Positions 22,010 to 33,481 of a stretch of 64,000 nucleotides of DNA are shown here, in pieces. Positions within the stretch are counted from its first letter, which is position 1. Each line of letters opens with the position of its first letter. This DNA comes from Pseudofabraea citricarpa (lineage: Eukaryota; Ascomycota; Leotiomycetes; Helotiales; Dermateaceae). The stretch lies in assembly GCA_029641185.1 (NCBI GenBank), contig JAPWGK010000002.1, positions 3,100,001 to 3,164,000 of the forward strand. Reading direction: 5' to 3'. The position numbers and the translations under genes are program-made. The notes below the pieces were generated by a model. It had not been told where the DNA came from. It worked only from the letters and a program-made list of their open reading frames with translations, and searched no databases.

Positions 22010-23284
22010 CTGTTGGACAGTTGGACCCTTCATACCACTTACACAACACAGGCTGACTGGAAGGCACTTTTGTCCGGATCCGCGCTGTTTCTGCTGGTTC
22101 CCTTTCTCTCTCTCTTCCCAGAGATCGTCTGCCAAGGCGAGGCATGAATGCCTCTATTCGCTCTTGCTGCTCTCCCTTCGACGCTGCGCCGTGGTCCATC
22201 GTGCTCTCCTGGGGCTAAATCTTGCTCCGGATCACACCATTGGTATCTGGTTGGGTGAGCTCTTGTCTCGTCTCTGCCCCGTCTTGTTTTTTTGATCTTG
22301 TCTTGCTCTGCAAATTCATGCCCGACTCGTGCTGTACGTGAGGAGAGTTTGGGGGACGGTCGGAGCAATCGAGGGAGATTACTCCTTCCGGGAGATCGAT
22401 CCTCTTGGGTCAAAGAGCTGTCTTAAAACTTCTGGAGTGCGGTACGGTACCGGTACTGCCACGGCTTTATTTGACCCTCTCTCGTTCTTCCTCGGGGTCA
22501 TAAAGTTACCACCGCCGTGAACTAACGAGTGTAGGTGGTTGTGGTTGTTGACCTGTTGTCGGCCTCGGTTAGAGGATTTGCTACAGTACCGACTAGGTCC
22601 CTTCTGCTATCTTTCGTTCTGTCAAAGCAGTTGGTAATTATGTCAATACTGTTTGGCTATTTTAAAGGCATGCATGTAGTTATCGTAAAGCAGAGCATCG
22701 ATATTACGCCAATGTAAAGCATAGAAGCACCATCAAGCCAATAGTGCTATAAAGCCTTTAGTATGGTCAGTTAGCACCAAGTTCTTCCACAAGGTACCTT
22801 CGTACCTCCGTACCTCTCACGGTCAGCACTGTAAATTCGGATTGTACCGCTGAGGGCCGGCGCCAGGCTCGAAGCAGTGGCATTTCCGATGATCTCCTAC
22901 CCCTTTCGTGATGCTGGTCAGCTCCGCATGGGTGCTTAACTAAGCTGGACCGAACTTCGCACTTGAATGGTCGAGTGTTCCTCTTTTTTTTCTCTGTCTT
23001 GCACCTGCGAAAATGCGATCTGCCTTTGCTGATCGGGAATCTCAAACGTTTCAGGTTGAGAATTCTCTTGTCGATCATGACTTGTTGCCTCTTGGGGTTA
23101 CTGCTTGCGGGAGACAGAGTGGGCTGCAGGCCGAGGAGATGGATAGTCTGGGGAGCAGGGCAGCACAGCGCAGCGCCGCGACACGAGACGAGCGACACAC
23201 AACTCACTCCTTCCGGGCCCCTTGCCGAGCGATGACGCTGGTGGTGCCGAAAAGTTAAATTGTGGAAATTGTCTTGTTCAGGCG

Positions 23285-23415
23285 GGTTGAAGGTTTGGGG
23301 TTGGGCGGTAATTGATGATGATGGTGGTGGTTGTGGTGGTGGTGGTGGTGATGGGTGAGGGTGAGGGTGATGGGTGATACGGTACCGTAGGGATGGATGG
23401 TTGCGATAGGTGAGT
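23285..23415 (+). repeat. GGT/GATGGT and GGGTGA simple sequence
   Basis: A GGT-rich run is followed by GGGTGA units. G-rich on the plus strand, without coding potential I can recognise. Confidence 0.7.
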
Positions 23416-23754
23416 GAGTGGCTTTGCGAGTGGGGGGTGGATAGAGAGGGAGGGGGGAGGGGGGATGGATGGGATTGTTGTTTGTTACCCAATGCTACCG
23501 CATTTGTGTCTCCGTAGTGTAGTGTCGTGCTGTCAGTGGTTCTCTGCGCTACTCTACGGTACTCTACGGGCACTGCGGGTCTCCTGTCTGGAATCTGAGC
23601 GTCGCTACCTGGTCGGACATGCGCGAGCGCGACGATAACCGTTATCAGTAGAGCGTGACCGAGAAAGACGGAGAGAAAATATATGATAAGTGCTAGAGAG
23701 ACTTACCGCTATGGAGAACTTCACCGTACGAGAAAGAACTGTCCTTTCGCTATT

Positions 23755-23850
23755 ATCCCTCTATCTCCCCTCCTACCCTCTCTCTCCCTCTCTCTCTCCC
23801 TCTCTCTCTCCCTCTCTCTCCCTCCCCTACCCCTCCCCCTATCCCCCCCT
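23755..23850 (+). repeat. Polypyrimidine CTCTCTCC tract
   Basis: About 95 bp almost entirely of C and T, built from imperfect CTCTCTCC units. A purine-pyrimidine asymmetry this long can form H-DNA; here it is probably neutral simple sequence. Confidence 0.8.
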
Positions 23851-24284
23851 CCCTCTGCTGTGACTTTTGGTGGTATCGGTCGCTTTCATATGCCACTTTT
23901 TTTGTGGTACAGCGTCGAGGGCTTGAGGGAGGTTCGAGGTTCGAGGTTCGAGGTGCAGGTGCGCTGCAGAGTCGCTGGACGCAGATTGGACAAGCCCCCG
24001 GTCGGCGTCCATGGTCCCCCCTGAGGAGCTGAGCGAGAGTGCTGTAGAGCGACAAGCGACCCTCTCACAGCCTGTAGACACTACCAGCCAGCCAGCGAGC
24101 CACTGTCCGTCAGCAAATCAGTGGCTTGCCTCCCTGTTCACAAGCCCCCACCCCCTGTCACAGGGTCGCCATTCCACGTTGAGCCCACCCGGGTCCAATC
24201 ACACAGCCTGTCTCTCATGGTGGGTTACTGTAACGAACTTCTCTCTTTCCCTCCCTCTCCCGTACCCGTGGCCCTACACCACTA

Positions 24285-24352
24285 TTACAGTGCACACTAC
24301 ACTACAGTACACTACAGTACCAGTACACTACACTACACTACACTACCAGGCT
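24285..24352 (+). repeat. ACACT/ACAGTACACT tandem repeat
   Basis: Pentamer ACACT units mixed with CAGTAC words. It shares the CAGTAC word with the cluster at 13,640-13,910. Confidence 0.7.
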
Positions 24353-24419
24353 ACCTGCCCTGTCCTGTCCCGACCCCCATTTCAACCACTCACTGTCCAC
24401 AACCGTACTCACCACTCAC

Positions 24420-24460
24420 AGTATTCTGCATTCTGCATTCTGCATTCTGCTGCTGCTGCG
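24420..24460 (+). repeat. TTCTGCA heptamer repeat followed by CTG run
   Basis: Four TTCTGCA units run into a short CTG run, about 0.7 kb upstream of the kinase start codon. Confidence 0.75.
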
Positions 24461-24896
24461 GGCCTCCCTTTCTCTGCTAGCGTCGAATGTTCGAGGCGTG
24501 CTCGTCGACCTCCCTCTTCTTCCTCGTGTATACGAAGCCGCCGCGAAGGTTTGTTTGTCTGTCTGTCAATCTCATCTCTCGTGTGAAGCCATCCCAGCAT
24601 CTATCACCACAACCACCACCAACCATCCTTCTGCGAGACAGCACCCCGTCCGTCCTCAAATCCTCCTCCAGCCTCAAGTGCACGCTGTCTTTACCGTGCC
24701 CACACCTGCCGGCACCACCCTGACAGAACCTCGCACCTGGAACCTTGTGTGGCTGAGCACTGGAGCACGGCTTCGTTCTTTCAGGTGAACCCGGAAATAC
24801 GGCCCTCGCTACAGAAGAAAGCTTCATCTCGAACCTGAGCCTTTCTCACGCATCAAAGCCGTGCTAGGTTCTTCCTTTGATATCTTTGTTACGTCG

Positions 24897-25029
24897 GTGA
24901 GTTAATTTTTTAACCCTTTTTCTTCATCCCATCTCGCCCGCAAATCGCACCGCATATGCTGTCTAGATTGCATCGTTCGAGGCCTGCATGACCGCTCGTA
25001 ATCGGAATCTGACAATTCATTCTTCTTAG
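24897..25029 (+). promoter_or_regulatory. Probable 5'-UTR intron of the histidine kinase gene
   Basis: A GTGAGT donor at 24897 and a pyrimidine-rich CTTCTTAG acceptor ending at 25029 delimit a 133-nt intron in the presumed leader. Removing it deletes an 11-codon upstream ORF that begins at about 24,957. A second short upstream ORF (25116-25136, six codons) stays in the spliced leader and ends 39 nt before the main ATG. Confidence 0.45.
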
Positions 25030-25175
25030 TCCTACCTCGACTTCCTCAACCCCGATTTATCCTCCGCCGCCTCCTCTTCCTCTACCCCTCGAGCTCCTAT
25101 CGCCCCATCTACCTCATGGTAGCAGACCAGTCGTAATCCAGCAGACAGCCAGCCCGGCTGCTTCAGACAGCAGAT

Positions 25176-28100
25176 ATGGGCGAAGAAAATACCCTCGCGG
25201 CGACGACCGCCATCCTGCAGGGGCTTGCGATGAGTGCCCATGGCACGCAGCCATTCTTCCAAAGAACCCAAGGAGTTCGACTTCCCGGAGCGAATTCGCA
25301 GGCCAAGGCAGATCTCGAACGCGAAATCGGCGCCCTCGTGGCTCGAGTCCAGCAACTGGAGGCAAAGGCGAGTACAGTGAATAACCAGAATATGCCCGAC
25401 ACCCCGAACGAGACAGGTGCCCCCTCTGCATTTGCAGACGTCCTCACGGGCGGCACGGCAAGTCGCTCCGCGCAGAATGCAGCATCCCGACAACAGCTTG
25501 TGAAATCCCTGTTGGCATCGAGAGAGGCTCCCACGGGCGGAGAACGCCCTCCGAAATTCACCAAGCTTAGCGACGAGGAATTAGAGGCACTGCGAGAACA
25601 CGTCGATGATCAATCCAAGCAGCTTGATAGCCAGAAGAGCGAGCTGGCTGGCGTGAATGCTCAATTACTGGCACAGAAGCAACTACAAGAACAGGCTCTG
25701 AATGTCTTGGAGGTTGAGCGCGTGGCGGCTCTCGAGAGAGAACTCAAAAAACATCAACAGGCAAATGAGGCTTTCCAGAAAGCTTTGCGTGAAATTGGAG
25801 AGATTGTCACTGCTGTGGCAAGGGGTGATTTGAGCAAGAAAGTCCAAATCCACTCTGTGGAGATGGATCCTGAAATTACGACCTTCAAGAGGGTAACAAC
25901 TTATCTTTCCCCGTTTGCTACTATAGGAAGCTGACAATTTCTAGGTTATCAATACCATGATGGACCAGCTTCAAATATTCTCCAGCGAAGTATCCCGAGT
26001 CGCCCGAGAGGTCGGTACCGAAGGAATACTGGGTGGACAGGCACAGATTTCTGGTGTTGATGGTACCTGGAAGGAATTGACAGACAATGGTATGTTGGTT
26101 CATTTCGAGCATAATAAACTTTCCCCGAAGATCAAAATATGCTTTTCTGTCTGTATTCAACCTACTAACTATCTGCAGTCAACGTCATGGCACAAAATCT
26201 CACCGACCAAGTGCGAGAAATCGCCTCCGTTACCACAGCTGTTGCACATGGAGATTTGACACAAAAGATTGAGCGACCGGCTCAAGGTGAAATATTACAA
26301 TTACAACAGACAATTAATACCATGGTGGATCAACTAAGAACATTTGCTGCCGAAGTTACGCGAGTGGCAAGGGATGTAGGAACCGACGGTATTCTTGGTG
26401 GCCAAGCTGAGATCGAGGGTGTCAAAGGCATGTGGAATACGCTTACCGTTAATGTCAATGCGATGGCCAACAACCTCACGACTCAAGTTCGAGATATTGC
26501 TATGGTCACAACGGCTGTAGCAAAGGGTGATTTGACACAGAAAGTACAGGCAGAGTGTAAGGGTGAGATCAAGCAGTTGAAGGAGACAATCAATTCCATG
26601 GTGGATCAACTTCAGCAGTTTGCTCGAGAAGTCACCAAGATTGCTAGAGAGGTCGGAACCGAAGGAAGACTGGGTGGCCAGGCCACTGTGCATGATGTTG
26701 AAGGAACGTGGCGAGACTTGACCGAAAATGTGAACGGCATGGCCATGAACTTGACAACACAAGTACGAGAGATCGCAAAGGTCACAACTGCTGTCGCAAA
26801 GGGAGATTTAACCCAAAAGATCGGTGTGGAAGTCCAGGGAGAAATGGCTTCTCTAAAGGATACTATCAATACCATGGTGGACAGATTGAGTACATTCGCA
26901 GTCGAGGTCAGCAAGGTTGCCAGAGAAGTCGGAACTGATGGAACTCTTGGTGGGCAAGCTCAAGTCGAAAATGTGGAGGGCAAATGGAAAGATCTCACCG
27001 AGAACGTGAATACTATGGCAAGCAACTTAACCTCTCAAGTCAGAGGTATATCTACAGTCACACAGGCCATTGCCAACGGAGACATGAGCCAGAAGATTGA
27101 GGTTGAAGCTAGTGGAGAGATTCTGGTGTTGAAAGAAACAATCAATAACATGGTGGACCGATTGAGTATCTTCTCTAACGAGGTACAAAGAGTCGCGAAA
27201 GATGTGGGCGTCGATGGCAAGATGGGTGGTCAAGCTGATGTTGCGGGCATTGGTGGCCGATGGAAAGAGATCACTACAGATGTCAACACAATGGCCATGA
27301 ACTTGACTGCTCAAGTCAGAGCATTTGGTGATATCACCAACGCTGCGACTGACGGCGACTTTACCAAGTTGATCACGGTCGAAGCTTCTGGGGAGATGGA
27401 CGAGCTGAAGCGAAAGATCAATCAAATGGTATTCAACTTGAGGGATAGTATTCAACGAAATACTGCGGCGAGGGAGGCAGCCGAATTCGCCAACAGAACT
27501 AAGTCAGAATTCCTTGCAAACATGTCTCACGAGATCCGAACACCCGTAAGTCACCCTTTCTTTTTCTCTCGTTTTAGAATCCCTAGCTACTCTTTTGGAC
27601 TCGTTGCTAATCAATCATTAGATGAATGGTATGAAAACTTCCCCGATGAATGTTCTGAACTCCTACTAATCTTTTCTTTAGGTATAATCGGAATGACGCA
27701 GCTCACTCTTGATACGGATCTTACACAGTACCAGCGTGAGATGCTGAATATTGTTCACAACCTTGCAAACAGTTTATTGACAATTATTGATGATATTCTG
27801 GATTTGTCAAAGATTGAAGCAAACCGTATGGTCATGGAAGAGATTCCGTACACCCTTCGAGGAACTGTCTTCAATGCACTCAAGACGCTGGCTGTCAAAG
27901 CAAATGAGAAGTTCCTCGACCTTACATATCGGGTTGACAGCTCAGTACCAGATCACGTTGTTGGCGATTCTTTCCGTCTTCGTCAAGTCATTCTTAACTT
28001 GGTCGGAAATGCCATCAAGTTCACCGAACACGGTGAGGTATCTTTGACTATCCGAAAAGCTGCACAAGATCACTGTGCGCCTAACGAGTATGCTGTGGAG

Positions 28101-29488
28101 TTTTCTGTATCTGATACTGGTATTGGTATTCAAGCAGATAAACTCGACCTCATTTTCGACACGTTCCAACAGGCTGATGGTTCGATGACGCGGAAGTTCG
28201 GTGGAACTGGTCTTGGACTGTCCATCTCAAAGAGATTGGTTAATCTGATGAGAGGAGATGTCTGGGTTAGAAGTCAATATGGTAAAGGAAGTTCGTTCTT
28301 CTTTACATGCACGGTCCGACTTGCAACTCACGACTGCTCATTTATCGAGAAGCAGCTCAAACCTTATCTCGGACACAACGTTCTGTTTATTGACAAGGGA
28401 CAAACTGGACACGGCCAAGAGATTGTTGATATGCTCAGGCAAATTGGTCTTGTGCCTGTGATTGTCAACTCAGAGCGCCACGTTGCTCTTGCTACCGAGA
28501 AGGGAACAAAGGCAGCAGCCTCTGCGTACGATGTTATTATCGTAGACTCCATCGAGACCGCAAGAAGATTGAGATCCATCGACGAATTCAAGTACATCCC
28601 CATTGTACTGTTGGCACCAATAGTACATGTCAGTCTCAAGTCAGCCTTGGACCTTGGTATCACTTCTTACATGACTACGCCTTGCTTGGCAATCGATTTG
28701 GGCAATGGTATGATTCCTGCATTGGAAAACAGAGCCGCGCCATCATTGGAGGATAACACCAAGTCTTTTGATATCTTGTTGGCTGAAGATAACATCGTCA
28801 ATCAACGTCTAGCCGTGAAGATTCTTGAGAAGTATCACCATGTTGTCACTGTTGTTGGCAACGGACAAGAGGCACTCGATGCTATCAAGGAGAAGAGGTT
28901 CGATGTCGTGCTCATGGATGTTCAGATGCCGTAAGTAGTTGTCCGTCCTTTTCCTATGCACAGCTAACATTCAAAAAGTATCATGGGAGGTTTCGAAGCC
29001 ACCGCCAAAATCAGAGAGTACGAGCGCAGCTTGGGAACTCAACGAACACCGATCATTGCTCTAACGGCCCATGCCATGTTGGGAGATCGTGAGAAGTGTA
29101 TCCAGGCTCAGATGGACGAGTACCTGTCCAAGCCCCTCAAGCAGAATCATCTCATCCAAACGATTCTCAAGTGTGCTACATTGGGTGGTGCCTTGTTGGA
29201 AAAGGGACGTGATGTACGATCTTCTGCCAAGGAAGAGACTCCAGGGAGAATCACCAATGGCAGCGTCACTCCAGCATCAAGTCCAGTCAACAACAGCACT
29301 CTTCGACCAACAATGGAGACACGTGCAACTACAACAACTGGGCCTATAACTCATGGGAGCTTAGAAAGTCCCGCTCTTGTCACAGCAGATCAAGAAGACC
29401 CCTTAGCAAGAGTATGTATCATCCATCAGACTCCTTTCGGACTTGACTAACATTTCGTCAGCTTCTTATGCGAGCACATAGCAGTTGA
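25176..29488 (+). CDS. nik1: Group III hybrid histidine kinase (Nik1/OS-1/BOS1 type)
   Basis: Seven exons: 25176-25892, 25945-26089, 26179-27545, 27622-27628, 27682-28930, 28979-29411 and 29462-29488. They give 1,314 residues. The order is a short N-terminal coiled coil, six tandem HAMP units (GDL/GDM/GDF starts, about 220-700), the H-box SHEIRTPMNG (His about 738), the kinase N and G boxes ([28 protein letters not shown]), and a receiver with phospho-Asp about 1,158 in LMDVQMP. The last exon adds LLMRAHSS, the usual ending of the family. The enzyme is a cytosolic osmosensor feeding the Hog1 pathway through Ypd1 and Ssk1. It is needed for sensitivity to phenylpyrrole, dicarboximide and aromatic hydrocarbon fungicides. 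Exon 4 is only 7 nt and supplies M-N-G of the H-box. The two introns around it stay open in frame if retained. Confidence 0.97.
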
Positions 29489-30236
29489 AACTAAATATAA
29501 AGTTAATACTTCCCTTGTGACGAAACTCTCTTCGCTTCTTTCGTAGATACCAGCAGTTACCATTTTATCTTTCTTGTCAATGTAACTTTTCTTCATCCTC
29601 GATCATCCTTGTTATCAGGGCTTCAAGGCTTGTGTCTGTATGGGACTGACAGGTTGGCGTTTCCACGGCGTTTTGCTACTATTTCTCGAGTGCCGGGAAG
29701 GAGGTATGTTTGTTGGGAGGGAAGGAAATGGGAGAGTTAAGGAAGGGCGGATCGAAATTTGAACCTTTTCCTTCCGCCTCTTTTTCCTGTCTCCACTGGG
29801 CAATTAACATCAATCAATCCGCCTGTCAATCAATTGAGTAGGGCTGGACTGGGACTGGGCGAGGCAGTTTTACGGCCGGTCTATAAATAAATACTACTAG
29901 CATCCATATGTCTCTACTTGTGTTCATTCACATGTGACGTGTGAACATGGATTTAGTTGTGACCAAATATGTCCTTTTTTGATTGGACAAGTTCAATCTA
30001 GTTCTACTGTGTATATTGATGAAAACCAATGTAGGTTTTTCTAACACGTAATGTCTTAGTGGAATATTGGTCTTCTTGTCTTGTTGCGTAAGCTACCTAG
30101 ATACCTAAGTATGCTCTGATATACTGTGATTATAACTACGGGGGCGCATTTGGGATGTCAGAGGCAAGAGATCGCGACGCTCGGTCGATTTATAGGAGGG
30201 AGTGTCAGTATAGATGGTGCAGAGCTGTGCGTGATA

Positions 30237-30258
30237 GGCAGTCGTAGGTAGGTAGGTA
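30237..30258 (+). repeat. GTAG tetranucleotide run
   Basis: About five GTAG units ending in TACCTAG. Confidence 0.75.
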
Positions 30259-30532
30259 GGTACCTAGATATGGAGTAGGTCGATCGATGCAAGTGCTCTG
30301 AGAATGAACCAGAAGGTATAGCATAAGTCAGTAACCGAGAATACATTACCGGATCGTCTTCTCTTGCAGGTCAAAAGAGTTGCACTGTGCCCTGAAGTGC
30401 TGAAGTGGACTGGCGTCGTGGCATTCTAGCAGAGTACTTCGGATTTGAGTCTTGTCATGTCGCCTTCTGCCTGGCGTCCCTGTGTTTGTGTCCCTTCTTT
30501 GGTCCTCCTCGCCGCAGTAACTAGTTTCCGAA

Positions 30533-30552
30533 TTCTCTCTCTCTCTCTCTCT
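30533..30552 (+). repeat. CT dinucleotide microsatellite
   Basis: About nine CT units, followed by CTGCCTGTCTCTG. Confidence 0.8.
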
Positions 30553-33481
30553 GCCTGTCTCTGTTGTGTCGTGGAAGGAAGGGAGTGCTTATTTCTCTTC
30601 GAGATATCCAGTCTCTAAGTACATAGGATGTAGCACTGGTAATGATTGATTTATAAGATGATGTAATAATGGCGTTGTTTCCAAATCTGCCCCATAGAGC
30701 ATCGTTCGCGAGAAGAGTCTCGACAAGCTAACAATCTATGGTAGCAAGCATAAGATAAGGCGAGGTGGAAAGATATGGGTATGGGTATGTTTTGACGACG
30801 TCCCAAAAATAAAACACGGGCGTGCGGTGCGATCATGCTCCTTGACAGAGCGAGTGGTTGGCTATATCATGTTTCGCGATTGGGGTGGTGAGTCCGTGGT
30901 TCATGAGGTACCGCCATTGTAAAATATGAAATTATTGATCAAGTAGCTGGCTGGTTGCAAGTCTATGTTCGGATCTGACTCGTCGTCTCGTCCCACTCAC
31001 CTCACCTCGCCTTGCCTTTGTATGTACGTAACGAGACGGATGTTTCTTATATCATGAAGTAGATATCTCAATACCTAGCTCTCGTTGATACCATAAAACA
31101 AGCTCTGCTCTGGACGCGGCAGAAGAAGAAGAAAACCAGGCGGGTTGAAGTAGCGTCATGGTAATCCAAGTCCCGTTGCTATTTCTATTCCTATTTAGAA
31201 AACATGTCTTAGTTCTTACGCGGATGACGTGTTGTTATTTGAGAGGCAAGCGATCATAATTCAATATCAAAGTTGCTCAGCTCGATATCTTGTAATTACT
31301 TGTGTTGTTGAGGATGGGCAGCGTCATGAGACGGCTAATGATCTCTTCCCTGGCGTGGCATGCTCTCATTGAAATCTACCGACCACGCATCGTCTCGCAG
31401 AAGGATCACAGGTCTATATTAAGCGGTGAGGGGGAGAGAGCGGAGGAGAGAACAGAGAAGGTTCACCAAGTTGTTTCGTTAAGCGAGCGAGCGAGCGTCG
31501 GTGCGTGCGAACGAGTGAGGATTCTCTTGATCCCTGGTACTTTACTTTGTTGTAAGGTATGAGAGGAGGAAGAGGCGTATTCACAAGGTATATCATAGGC
31601 ATATCATAGATTGGTTCAGTTATCGTTATTGTATACGATAGGTACCTCCTCGTATTACACGTGCGAAGGTAAAGCCAAATCCTCATCCTCGGGCTCAAAA
31701 AGATCAAGGTTTTTTCCAGGAACCTACTCTGGCTAGGTCATACAATCGGGAGCTCGCTGGGTGGGTACTCCAGGTGATGTTAATATATTTATTTTCCCTC
31801 TGGGGGACCACTCCACTCCATCCTCCTAGGGGTTTAAGATACCTAAACCCAACCGATTTTCGAGTCCGTCCTTTCCCGAGCCTTCTTGTCGATACGACCT
31901 ACCAATAGAGTGACGAAAACGCAGAATTCTGCCAACTAGTTGTATCCTATCACTAACACCCAACCCATTTCTGCCACGCGAGAAAGTGAAGATACCGGCT
32001 AAGAGAGAGTCAAGACGAGACCTGCCACTTCCTCGCGTGGGGTGAGGATGACGTCCCAAAAGGCCAAAAAGCCAAAAAGCCAAAGAGGAAAAGAAAGTTC
32101 AAACCTCATCGACTTCATCAACTCCCATCCTTCCGATCTGGGTTGGTGTCCGTGTACATCATGTCATCAGGCCGCAGACGAGATTGAACAACGGCAGTGA
32201 AATGCCAACAGGAGGAAGGAATGATTTGCTTTCGCTCATATAAATTACACCCCATGCCACACTGCACCTAATCATTCTCAGAAGCGAGGTGATTCAAGAA
32301 AGAAGCAACCCGTTCTGCACGACGAGAGTGTTCATTCCCCCCCAAATCCCATGGAAGGAAAAACAAGCACCGGAGACGAAAGTGCGGCGCAGCATAAACA
32401 CACGATGAACGAGATGGGACGATGATCCCAAATAGAGTTCTGGGTTAAGGTTCTTCCTTGGTTACAGAAGGGCTGAAGACGAAAAATAAACTAAGCGAGC
32501 AGCGAGGACAAGAAGAACAAGAGGTTCGTTTCGGCTCGGCAGTGTCGGAAATCCCTTCTCTTAATATTTCTCTGCTCTTGGACATTGGTCGACGTCGCTT
32601 AATTTTTCGAGAGATTACCCTGAGAGAGAAAGCTAGGTAATGGAAACATGGATGGGGCCTGGATTGAAACTCGTCCGGGAATGAGAAGATAGATAATATA
32701 GAAGAAAGTGAGTTAGGGAAAGATGGATCGGAAGGAGGCTGGGTCCATTACAACGAGGAATAAAATGATCAAGTTGCGAAAACCGAAGTTCTCTATCGCA
32801 AACTAGTTTCTCAGGTGCAAGTTGAAGTTCAGAAAGACAAAATGCCATCCCATGTTTTTCATGTCTCCCCAAAGGGATGAACCTCCCTCCTTCTCCCTCC
32901 CTCCACACGACGACGTGAGAGTGAAAGTCCAAACATGCAACTTGGCGCTCATCACACAACACCAAGCTTATTAGCACATAGCATGAATTTGGCATTGTCA
33001 TAACCACCGAACTGTGTACTTCCCCATTCTAAATCGAGCATCCCCAGAAACGAATAAGCTTTCTCGCTTAGGCCGAAGAGATCTTCCTGCAGGAGCGCAT
33101 GATGCTTAACCGACTGGTCGGAAACATACATAGGTATAGTGCCCAGGAGATATCTCCTTGGAATAACATGGAGACTCTTTTTTGACATGAATGGGGTGTA
33201 GAGCGTCCTTCAAACCTAATGGTGCACGTATCGACGGTTGCTTGGGTACCCGTCGTTTGACTTGGCCTTGGTGATGGATGGATGACAGAAGGATTCTAGA
33301 AGGAAATTCGAACTCGTCTGATCGAAGATGATGACCAGAGAAGTAGAATGGCAAGAAGTACATAAAGAGCGTCTCAAACGAACTTTGAATCAGAACACCT
33401 CGTATCCAACTCACCTTCCCTCATTCTATTTATTGATTTTTCCTCACTTTCATTTACTCGTTTCCGTGTACTTTTGCAAAC

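Larger units (their letters stand above)
20684..25175. other. 4.5 kb intergenic region upstream of the histidine kinase gene
   Basis: No gene is supported. The stretch is packed with simple sequence: a GGGGA run, a CTG run, GGT/GGGTGA-rich sequence near 23,300-23,420, a C/T tract near 23,755-23,850, ACACT/ACAGT repeats near 24,285-24,352 and TTCTGCA repeats near 24,420-24,460. The last several hundred bases are pyrimidine-rich and look like promoter and 5' leader of the kinase gene. Confidence 0.55.
29489..33481. other. 4 kb intergenic region
   Basis: No supportable gene. It holds the 3' flank of the kinase gene, a GTAG run near 30,237-30,258, a CT run near 30,533-30,552, T/A-rich sequence, and the promoter of the secreted HExxH protein. 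All frames were examined; open frames are under 130 codons and have no protein character. Confidence 0.5.

Noticed and set aside
22767..23573. 268-codon minus-strand frame
   Set aside because: It translates the GGT-rich simple sequence into His/Pro runs; no domain, no start context and G/C-skewed codons unlike the real genes.
24011..24586. 191-codon plus-strand frame upstream of the kinase
   Set aside because: Driven by C/T- and CA-rich simple sequence, open in more than one frame, no conserved character.
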